The position numbers and the translations under genes were made by a program. Below are positions 55,511 to 64,000 of a stretch of DNA of 64,000 bases, one piece after another. The notes beneath the pieces are model-generated. The model worked only from the letters and a program-made list of their open reading frames with translations, searched no databases and was not told where the DNA came from. Within the stretch, counting starts at the first letter, position 1. Every line of letters starts with the position of its first letter. Source of the DNA: Bretschneidera sinensis (lineage: Eukaryota; Streptophyta; Magnoliopsida; Brassicales; Akaniaceae); contig CM043698.1 of assembly GCA_023935145.1 (NCBI GenBank), positions 86,617,501 to 86,681,500 on the forward strand, read 5' to 3'.

Positions 55511-58075
55511 GTGGGTACATTTGGTTGTAGGCCTATGTTAGAGTCAGAATTTAATTCTTTTTCAAATCCTTTATTTGACAATCCATCTAGTCCCGAAGAA
55601 ATGAGTGAACACGAAGATCAACCCCCTAGGACACTTAAGGATTACTTGCACCCTAACCGTACGGCCACACCATCGTGTATCATGTTCCCCTCTAATGTTC
55701 AACAACTTGATTTTAAGCCGAGCATGATCCAATTGCTACCAACTTTCCATGGGTTTGAGAATGAAAACCCATATATCCACATTAGGGAATTTGAGGAAGT
55801 AGTAGCTGTTTTTCACAGTAGGGCTGATATGATAGACACCGTCAAACTTCGGTTTTTCCCTTTTTCACTTAAGGAAAAAATCAAGGCTTGGTTGTACTCG
55901 TTAAGGCCTAAGTCCATAGGTAGTTGGGATGAGATGACCCGAGTTTTCTTCCAAAAACACTTCCCAACCCATAAGACCAACAACCTTAAGAGACAAATCT
56001 CAAACTTTGCACAAAATGAGAGTGAAACCTTATATCAAGTTTGGGAACGTTTCAAGGACCTCTTGAATTCTTGTCCACACCATGGGTATGAGAGTTGGTG
56101 GGTAGTTAGCTATTTCTATGATGGACTCCTAAGTAGGGAAAGGTAGTTCATAGAAATGATGTGCAATGGGAATTTTTTTCAAAAAGATCTCGACCAAGCC
56201 ATAGATTTCCTAGATGACCTATCAGAAAAAGCCCACACTTGGACTGAACCAAATGCCATGGAAGGCACTAGGAGAAATCAACCTGCTGGGATTTACCAAC
56301 TTAAGGAAGAGGATAGTCTTAAAGCCCATTTAGAGGTCCTAACTAAGGAAATTGAATCCTTAAAAACCAAGGATAATAGAGCCCCTAAACCGGTTGCTAG
56401 GGTAGAGTCCTATGAGCCTTGTTTCATGTGTAATGGGGTAGATCGTTTACCTAAGGATTGTCCAGTTTATTTTGAGATGAAGGAAGAGTGTAATGCTGTA
56501 GGCATACCCTTTGGGAAACCACACTCACCTTACTCTAACACCTACAATCCCGGTTGGAATAATCACCCTAATTTCAGTTGGAAATCCGATATGCAACCTC
56601 CTGCCCACTCTAGTACCCAGTGGCAACCGGAAACAACCTCATTTAATGCACCTCGATAATTTTTACCTTTGGAAGATATGTTTAAGTCATTTATACAGGT
56701 ACATGCCAAGAATGTGGAAGATCAAGGAAAAATAAATCAACGGTTGTTAGAGGAACAACAAGCAATCAAAGAGGAACAAAAGGTAATAAAGAGTCAACTC
56801 ACCAAGTTGATTAGTTTATTGACGATTCAAGAATAAGATCGGTTTCCTTCACAGCCACAACATAATCTAAGGGGACAACATATGGCACAAACCTCCAATC
56901 CTGAAAATCAAAACATTAGAGAGGCTAATGCCATAATTAGTCGCAGCAGTAAGACAATTGATGGTCCCACTCTACTATCACACTTGATTCCTAATACCGT
57001 AAGCAACAAGAATAAAGCCCCCAAGGAACAAAAGGCCCGTGATGTTTATCGCCCACCGGTGCCTTTCCCTCAAGCACTCCTTAAAACTAAGGAGATAAAT
57101 ATAGCATTAAAAGGTGAGATTCTTGAACAACTTCAGCATGTTAAAATTAATCTTCCTCTTCTTCATGTCATAAAACAGATTCCCAACTATGCTAAAGTCA
57201 TCAAGGATCTATGCACACTCAAGAGGAAGCACAATGTGAAGAAGATGGCATTCTTAATGGAGCAAGCAAGTCCTATAATTAATAGCAAGACACCACCCAA
57301 ATATAAAGATCTGGGCTGTCCAACGGTGGCTTGCCAAATTGGAAATAAACCTTGTGGCCAAGCATTGCTAGATTTGGGTGCTAGTGTAAACCTCATGTCA
57401 TACTCCATTTACTTGCAGCTCGGTCTAGGTGAGATCAAACCAACCTCCGTGGTGCTTCAATTAGCGGATAGATCGGTAAGAAAACCAAGAGGTATTATAG
57501 AAGATGTTTTGTTACAAATTGATAATTTCTACTATCCTGTTGATTTTTTGGTTTTAGATATTGTTTCTACTATAAACACGGAGTCCAAAATTCATTTGAT
57601 ACTTGGAAGACCATTTCTTGCCACTGCCAATGCCCTTATTAATTGTAGGAATGGCCTAATGACATTATCATTTGGAAATAGGACTCTAGAGGTAAATGTT
57701 TTTCGAGTCTCATGGTAGCCACATGAAGAGGATGAGTACTTCAAAGATAATTCTAACTCTTCGGAATTCATTTCTAATAATCTTGAGTTCAAAGATTCTT
57801 CAAATTATCCTCATGTCGTTAATGTTGTTGATGTTTTTAATAAGCCATATGAATTTATTAAGACATTTTGCCAACCATGCTTTGAGAAGTTGCTTGAGAG
57901 AAGTCATATGGATGCGGGAATTAAATACCCTACTGCTGATAGTAAATGGGCATCACCAAAAACACTTGAGCCACATGTGATGGACTTTAAGTATTCCTTG
58001 CCATCGCCAAAGCATACAACACAAAATTTTGTAACAAAGCAGTGGCTGGTGCATCCAACTCATGTTTTTCGATGA
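55511..58075 (+). pseudogene. gag-protease frame of Y', 855 codons with four stops
   Basis: One frame runs from 55511 to 58075, broken only by TAG 56144, TAA 56657, TAA 56834 and TAG 57716. Gag has IQLLPTFHGFENENPYIHI, a zinc-knuckle relic CFMCNGVDRLPKDC (Arg in place of His), and a coiled-coil-like QQAIKEEQ tail. The protease has PPKYKDLGCPTVACQIG, LLDLGASVNLMSYS and ILGRPFLATANALINC. After the acidic spacer it reads a short RT lead-in (MDAGIKYPTADSKWASP) and then a unique tail (HPTHVFR) and stops. RT, RNase H and integrase are deleted but the frame is kept, as in gag-only retrotransposons. Confidence 0.88.
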
Positions 58076-59555
58076 GGGAATAAAAGTGTCTGGCTGAAGA
58101 CGTAAAACTTAGCGCTCATGGGAGGTAGCCCACAACGTATCCTTTTACTTTTACTGTTTTTCATATTTCTTTTTCTTGTTTATTATTATTATTTTGTTGT
58201 TTTCCAGTTTTACTTTAGTATTTATTTTTCAGGGACAAATAAATGAAGTAGTTCAAATGATCGTGCACAACTTTCAACTCCACGCACCGTTGGTTAAAAA
58301 TGGAGTTTCCTTAACTTTTGTTTTTTTTCATTGAGGACAATGCTTATCTTAAGTTGGGGGTGGAAGATATACATTTCTTATTGCATATCATTGAACTGCT
58401 TGGTGTCATTTTTGTTTGTTTTTAGCATGCTTGGTGTTTGTCTTTGAGTTAATTTACATGTCAATGATGTAAACTTAATTGAGATAACATATAGCATTTA
58501 GAAGAAGTTAAATCTTGCTTCAGTTTGAAATTAATTTAAGCATCAATCTTCATTTGGTTAGAGACTCTAGTTTGTGGTAAGATTGTATGATTAGTCTTAA
58601 ACATTTAGAGAAATTTTATGTGTGATTGTTTTATGAATACTTTTGCGGTCTTGACAAGCTCTAGAACTTACTTGATAATCACTTGAGGCAAATTCCTAGA
58701 ATGCACACTACTTAGGATATGATATAGGACATTTTTGAACCGTTTGAGCCTTTCAAACCTACCATTGCTATATTTATCAATAGTCACCTATTTGAGCCTT
58801 TTTCTTGAAAAGAAAAATTTAGCCTTGTTTCTTTCAATAAACCATTTACTTACCTTTATGAGCCTAAAAATATTTTATCCCAACCTTTCTTTTAAAAGAA
58901 CTTAATTATACACATGTTGTGAGAAGCACTTAAAAGGAGTAAGGGTAGAAATATGAAAAAAAATATCACTACCGCAACCCAAGTACATTAAAGGAGATAA
59001 GTTGGGGGTTGTGGAAAAGAAAAGAAAAAAAAAGAAAAAGAAAATGAATGGTTATGTGCCAAAAATAATACTTGTTGAATCCTTACCATTCTTTCTTAAC
59101 CTTTACCTTAGCCTAACGTTACAAGCTTATTAAAGACCTTTTGATCCAATGTAGTATGATTTTTCTACAATAGTGGAGAGTGAATTGAAAAGTGAGCCTA
59201 TGGAGCTTGTTTTTGTGATTGATGTCACGCAATTTATTATTTTTTAGAAAAAGAAGACTTGCATTCATGAATGTTATGCATAAAATCATTCGGGTGTTTG
59301 GATTAATGGTTTGTGGTAAGATGGATGTTAAGAGTCAATAACGATTTTAAGATTGATGTTTGGATTACTTTTGGACTTAAGTAAAATTTAATGATTCTAT
59401 GTGTCGTATGTTATGTGCAATTTTTGAGACAAAAAGTGAATTACTCTTGGTTCAACACTAGCATTGCTTTACTTTGTTTTTAACTCCTACCATAGAATTC
59501 ATCTCTTATTTTCACTTCAATTGCTAGGGACTAGCAATAATCTAGTTGGGGGTTG
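58076..59555 (+). other. 3' noncoding region of Y'
   Basis: Starts with the same cttagcgctcatgggaggt phrase that follows pol in A and B (cttagtgctcatgggaggc in B). An inner cttaagttgggggtgg lies at 58349-58364, and the actual purine tract (tagttgggggttg) ends at 59555. Closely paralleled in Y (17700-19250) except for the extra gene, which is absent. Confidence 0.78.
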
Positions 59556-61021
59556 TGATGAGAGTCATAAAATGCACCTTAACAGTACTTAATTGTTATC
59601 ATTTTAGGGTTGATTTAGATTTTAATTGCACTTTTATACGTTAACAACCCTAAAGTATCATTCTTGGATCATTGATCTATTTCGGTGTATTTTTAGGTAC
59701 TTTAAGCTCAAAAGAGGAGGAAAAGTTATCATTTCTTAAAGCACAAAGACTCAAGGCATACTGGAGTGAAGGAATGCTTCCGAAAGGACAAGATTGAGGG
59801 CTTAAAAGAGCAACAGCTGCTTTCACTAAATTGCCAAAATTGCCCGTACAGATCAATCATCTTTGAAAATTAAACTGTATTGATACAAGAAGAACTAGGA
59901 GATGAGCCATATATGCTTAGAAATATCCAGATGTCTATTTTCTGGAGAATTTTACGGTTCATCAAAATGATTTTTCTAGAGAAAGTTATGGCAGTTTAAG
60001 TAGACAAAGGTCAGGCTGTGTGGGATTTCAGCGTGATTTTGGGCTTAAATCCCACATCCCACATTGGTTGGAAAACACATTTCTATATCCCACATTCCAC
60101 ATCGGATTGGAAACACATTGCACTCGTGGTATTTCCCTATAAAAGGCCTATTTCACTTCAGCTTTGAGGCATCAATCGGGGATGAATCCAGAGGGCCTTT
60201 AGGAGCAATCCAAATGGCCTTTAGGAGGAACCCGAAGTATAAATTTGGAGGGCAAGCTGAGGAATCACTGAAGCTTTCATTACCAAGGAGGAGATGATCA
60301 TTGAGAGGCCGGAGGCAACTCAAGGAAGCATGAGCTCCATGGCCGGCTAGTCTCCAAGCAAGGCGAAGGGATGAATCCCTAGGTGTAGTTGTTCTTATTT
60401 TCCTTTATTTGATTCAATTGTAGTTTGGTATTATTTTCATTAAACATTGTTATGTTTTATTCTTTAATTTAATTATAAGATTTATTATTACTCCGGTGGT
60501 TGCATGCTTCTTTTCCATATAAGTCTAGTCATGCTCTTCTTATGTGTATCTTTTTGGGTGTGATTGAGTCTGGTAGATCTCTTTTATAGATTTGTCCATT
60601 GTTGCGGTATTGTCAATTAGATATATCATCGTCTCTTGATAATTTACAAGTTAGGTCAGGTGTGCTTAAAAGTAAAGAAGATTTCATAACAATTACATTA
60701 GGACTTATACATGCGCTTTAATTGAATATTTTCTTATTGTTTGTTTGGGATGTGAAACTTGCAATCGAGATAAAAACAACTAAATCAAGTTAGGATTAGG
60801 GCAACGAACCTAGGGAGGATTACCGGAACCTTGTTGTTTCTTATTTATATCCATCAATTATTTACACAATTTTCAAACAATCAACAAATCAGATTCTTTC
60901 AATCAATCTTTTATCGTTTGTGTTGAGGTTTACACCTTCTTTTGTAATTAGTTTGTTTCCCTGTGGAATCGACACCCCAAAGCTATACTACAATAACCGC
61001 GTTATACTTTGGGCGTAATCA
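59556..61021 (+). mobile_element. 3' LTR of Y'
   Basis: 1466 bp with TGATGAGAGTCATAAAATGC start and GGGCGTAATCA end. TATA box ctataaaagg at 60137-60146. Differs from the 5' LTR by a few per cent and small indels (for example a gap near 59820 and 21-30 extra bases near 60205). Confidence 0.92.
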
Positions 61022-61026
61022 CTACC

Positions 61027-61712
61027 CGTAGATCACCTCCTTGCCTTTCTTGCTCCTTTTAGCAATTTCTCCCAGTTGCTAATCGTCAACACCTGACATA
61101 ATATTTATATTAAAATTTCTAATTTTTTCTTCAATTCTTCTATAATTCACACCCTTTGAAAATTCCCACTTTGAATTCTGGGAATTTCATGTATGCTAAA
61201 TTTCAAAACTAAAATTTATGTTATTACCTTCCGTTTTTCTTAGAGCTTCTCGTGACTCTCTATAAAATCCTTCCATAAACTCTTTCAAAATTTTACTCTT
61301 TCGGTCCCCAAGTGATTAGAGAAATAAAGTAGTTTGAATTGTAAAAGGAAAAAAACCAAACAGGATTTGGCAAATAATAAATAATATAAACTCAAATTAT
61401 ATATATATACACACATACACACACATATCAACTTCATTAGTCAGCACTTCCCCTCCCCCTTAATTTCGCCACACATAGCTCTAACATGCAAATTGCATGT
61501 TAGACAGCCAACACCTATAGCCAGGTGTGTTTTTCTTTTTTTTTTCTTCACGCTGAACCTTGTGTTTTTTTCTTTAATTTTTTCTTTTTCTTTATGCTTT
61601 CCATGCGTTCGTTTTTTTTTTAAATTATACTTTCGTATATATATAATTTTAACTCCATGTCATATTTATTAAATTACTTCTTTACTCTTTCGCTATGAAT
61701 ACGGGTATTACA
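61027..61712 (-). mobile_element. X3 3' LTR, piece 3
   Basis: Continues the X LTR (gatcacctccttgcc, aatcgtcaacacctgac) after the duplicate ctacc and ends gggtattaca at 61712. It contains short TA and CA repeats at 61400-61430. Confidence 0.88.
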
Positions 61713-62756
61713 ATTCTACCCACCTTATAAAAATTTCATCCCCGAAATTTCCTTACCTAATTCATGAAAGAGTTGGGGGTATTCTTTCCTCATTCTTACT
61801 TCATGCTCCCAAGTAATTTCTCCAACATCTTTGCTTCGCCATGATACTTGAATCAATTGAATAACTTTATTATGCAAGACTTGTCCTTTCTGTCTAGAAT
61901 TCTTACCGGTACTTGCATAAAGGTCAAATCTTCTTGAAGTTTTATCGCCTGATTCGAGATATTATAGGATTCATTGTGTAAGTACTTTCTCAAAAGTAAC
62001 ACATGAAACACATTATGTAATTTCTTTAACTCTAGAGGCAAATCCAATCGATATGCTACTGGTCCAAACTCTCTTAATCACCTCATATGGCCCCACAAAT
62101 CTCAGGCTCAACTTTCCTTTCTTTTTAAACCTCAATACACCCTTCCACGGAGATATCTTCCAAAATACCTAATCACCAACTTGAAACTCGAGAAGTCGTC
62201 TTCTTTTATCATCATATCCCTCCTGTTTCTTCTGTGCTACTTTAAGGCTCTTTCTAACTAGTTTGATCCTCTCAGTAGTCAAATCTATCATTTTTGGACC
62301 AAATATCTTTCCCTCTCTAACTTCTTCACAGCATACTGGAGTTCTACACCTCCTACCATATAAAGTCTCAAATGGTGCCATCCTAATACTAGTTTGATAC
62401 TAATTATTATATGAAAACTCGATCAAAGGAAAATAAGCATCACAGCTCACTAAGAAACTCAATACACTTGCCCTCAGCATATCTTCTAGTATTCTGCTAA
62501 TTTTTTCTGTCAGCTCATCAGTTTGTGAATGAAAAGTTGTACTAAACTGTAATTTCGTACCCATAGCTTCTTGAAAACCTCTCCAAAATCTAGAGGTAAA
62601 TCTAGAATCTCTATATGATACAATGCTCAATGGTACTCCATGTAATCTTACTATCTCTGCTACATACAATTTAGCCAACTTTTCAAGACTCCAGGTAGTT
62701 TTAATATGAAGAAAGTGTAAAGACTTAGAAAGTCTATCCACTATAACCCATACCAT
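61713..62756 (-). pseudogene. X3 integrase C-terminus, chromodomain and core
   Basis: From right to left the core (62756-62400) reads VDRLSKSLHFLHIK, IVSYRDSRFTSRFW with Tyr where the second catalytic Asp is expected, and LTEKISRILEDMLRA with its Glu kept. Next come MAPFETLYGRRCRTP and LPLELKKLHNVFHVLLLRKY. The chromodomain lead-in (VPVRILDRKDK) is shifted one frame, after which IQVSWRSKDVGEITWEHE-type residues lie at about 61840-61780. Tekay-like chromodomains have this layout. Inactive. Confidence 0.82.
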
Positions 62757-62757
62757 G

Positions 62758-63440
62758 TCATATCCTCTCTGGGTACAGGGAATACCAGAGAAAATCCATA
62801 CTCTTTTTTTCCCAAGGCCACTTAGGTACTGGAAGAGGTTGTAATAAACCTACTAGATGTCTATTCTCAGACTTCACCCTTTGACAAGTCAAACATCTAG
62901 AAATATGTTCCGCTATATCCTTCTTCATCCCTGACCACCAATAATTCTGTCTCAATCCCCTGTACATCTTATTATTACCAAGATGCATGGAATATACAGA
63001 ATCATGAGCCTCATTTAGTATCTCCTTTCTCATCTCCAAATCATTGGGAACACAAACTTGATGCCCTAATACCACCATATCATCTTCTCTAATTCTAAAC
63101 TCAGTTGTCTTTCCACTCAATACTTCCTGTTTGATCTTCTCTATCCCTTCTTCTCTAACCTGCCTCTGTAATAAATGATCAATAATAGAAGATTGTACCA
63201 CCATATTTGCCATCAATACTCCTCTATCATTGACGTTCAACTACATCCTCATTTTTCTTAATTCTATCATCAAGCTAGTATTATGACTCCAAAGCAGCTA
63301 ATCTCCCTGTAGCCTTTCTACTTAATGCATCAGCTACTACATTAGCCTTTCCTAGATGATAATGAATTGTACAATCATAATCACTAATAAATTCAATCCA
63401 CCTCCTCTACCTCAAATTCAACTCTTTCTAGGTAGGTAAA
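62758..63440 (-). pseudogene. X3 integrase zinc-binding domain and RNase H end
   Basis: The frame 63240-62758 holds a linker (VVQSSIIDHLLQRQVREEG) and the zinc-binding domain with EAHDSVYSMHLGNNKMYRGL and EHISRCLTCQRVKSE, so both His and both Cys are present. The start of the core (KKSMDFLWYS) has the first catalytic Asp. The last RNase H codons upstream (63440-63250) are in broken frames. Confidence 0.8.
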
Positions 63441-64000
63441 TGCATCAAACTTTTAGAATCAGTAAAAATTTCACAATTGGCTCTATACAGAAGATGTCTC
63501 TAAATCTTCAAAGGAAAAACTATGGAAGTCAATTCTAAATCATGGGTTGGGTAATTCCTCTCATGGTTCTTCAATTGCCTAGAGGCATAAGCTATTGCTC
63601 TCCCATGTTGCATTAACACACATTCTAACCCCTGATATGATGCATCACTATATACCATAAATCCTTCATTACCAGAAGGAAACACTAATACCAGGGCAGT
63701 AGTCAATTTTTCTTTTAACATCTGGAAACTCTTTTCACATTCTTTTGACCACCTAAACTTCACTTCCTTCCTAGTCAATCTAGTCAATGGTCCAGTAATC
63801 ATAGAAATTTTTGAATAAACCTCCTATAATAACCAGCCAACCCCAAAAAGCTTCTAATTTCAGTTACACTAGTGGGTCTTTCCCAATTCAACACTGCTTC
63901 TACTTTTTGTGGGTCAACTGTTATTCCTTCTCCTGACACAACATGCCCCAAGAAAGATATTTCACTCAACCAAAACTCACACTTAGAGAAATTTGCATAA
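63441..64000 (-). pseudogene. X3 RNase H and RT end, cut by window edge
   Basis: 63802-63500 reads the RT-RNase H junction ([20 protein letters not shown]) and RNase H ([28 protein letters not shown]), with the acidic residues of the site. From 63810 to the edge lie further RT connection codons in shifted frames. The rest of RT, protease, gag and 5' LTR lie beyond 64000. Confidence 0.78.

Larger units (their letters stand above)
37505..61021 (+). mobile_element. Y': Athila-like element without pol enzymes, with TSD
   Basis: Flanked by perfect 5-bp duplications ctacc (37500-37504 and 61022-61026). LTRs are 37505-55267 (split by the CRM-like element) and 59556-61021. After removing the insertion the 5' LTR is 1463 bp and the 3' LTR 1466 bp. 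The internal part is about 4.3 kb: primer site, gag-protease frame and long 3' noncoding region. RT beyond its first motif, RNase H and integrase are missing. This matches the general plan of gag-only LTR elements (TR-GAG type). Confidence 0.9.
30076..64000 (-). mobile_element. X3: Tekay-like element split by A and Y', runs off right edge
   Basis: The 3' LTR is in three pieces: 30076-30363, 36393-37504 and 61027-61712. Together they make about 2.09 kb and follow the X LTR in order. The internal part (61713-64000) continues on the minus strand through chromodomain, integrase and RNase H to RT, and the 5' half lies beyond the window. The left end tgtaacgacctatccc follows 'gtata' inside the X2 5' LTR, which suggests insertion there, but the right-hand duplication is not visible. 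Confidence 0.85.

Overview
The window is transposon-rich DNA of a flowering plant, most likely a eudicot and probably from heterochromatin near a centromere. Nearly everything between 1 and 64,000 is LTR retrotransposon of the Ty3/gypsy superfamily, with a fragment of a CACTA DNA transposon, a possible small terminal-inverted-repeat element and a tandem satellite array of about 161 bp. I found no host protein gene, rRNA or tRNA gene. The plant assignment rests on chromodomain-bearing, CRM-type and Athila-type elements, tRNA-iMet and 'TGGCGCCGTTGCC' primer sites, CACTA termini and AT-rich noncoding DNA. I do not name a species.

Layout. 1-795 is an antisense CRM-type LTR cut by the window edge. 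796-4953 is a decayed sense chromovirus (called R here) with gag end, protease, RT, RNase H, integrase, chromodomain and 3' LTR. 4954-8086 holds AT-rich DNA, a GAGCTCGA-rich candidate element, a CACTA end, a TA/CA microsatellite and about nine satellite units. 8087-8647 is a piece of LTR from family X (Tekay-like chromovirus, antisense). 8648-19400 is an Athila-like element (Y) with an extra gene downstream of integrase and a truncated 3' LTR. 19401-21315 are broken X pieces. 21316-30075 is a nearly complete X element (X2). From 30076 to the right edge runs X3, another X element, whose 3' LTR is split by two insertions.

Nesting. X3 (from 30076) carries element A (30364-36387, antisense Athila-like deletion derivative, TSD ctatc) and element Y' (37505-61021, TSD ctacc) in one LTR. 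The 5' LTR of Y' is split by a CRM-like element (38610-54904, TSD agtgt/ggtgt). The gag gene of the CRM-like element is split by B (40837-50216), an Athila-like element that still has a 907-codon open RT-RNase H-integrase frame. The insertion order is therefore X2, X3, then Y', then CRM-like, then B; A also entered X3. X3 seems to sit in the 5' LTR of X2, and X2 in the integrase of an older X copy (X1).

How the genes work together. A complete element would use Gag to form particles, protease to process the polyprotein, RT/RNase H to copy RNA from the LTR promoter and integrase to insert the copy. Here no element has all functions intact. B has an open enzyme frame but broken gag and protease. 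Y' and A have lost the enzyme genes but keep LTRs and gag parts, so they could only have moved with help from relatives. Many stop codons can be compared directly between Y and Y' and look like C-to-T changes on one strand or the other, as expected of methylated DNA.
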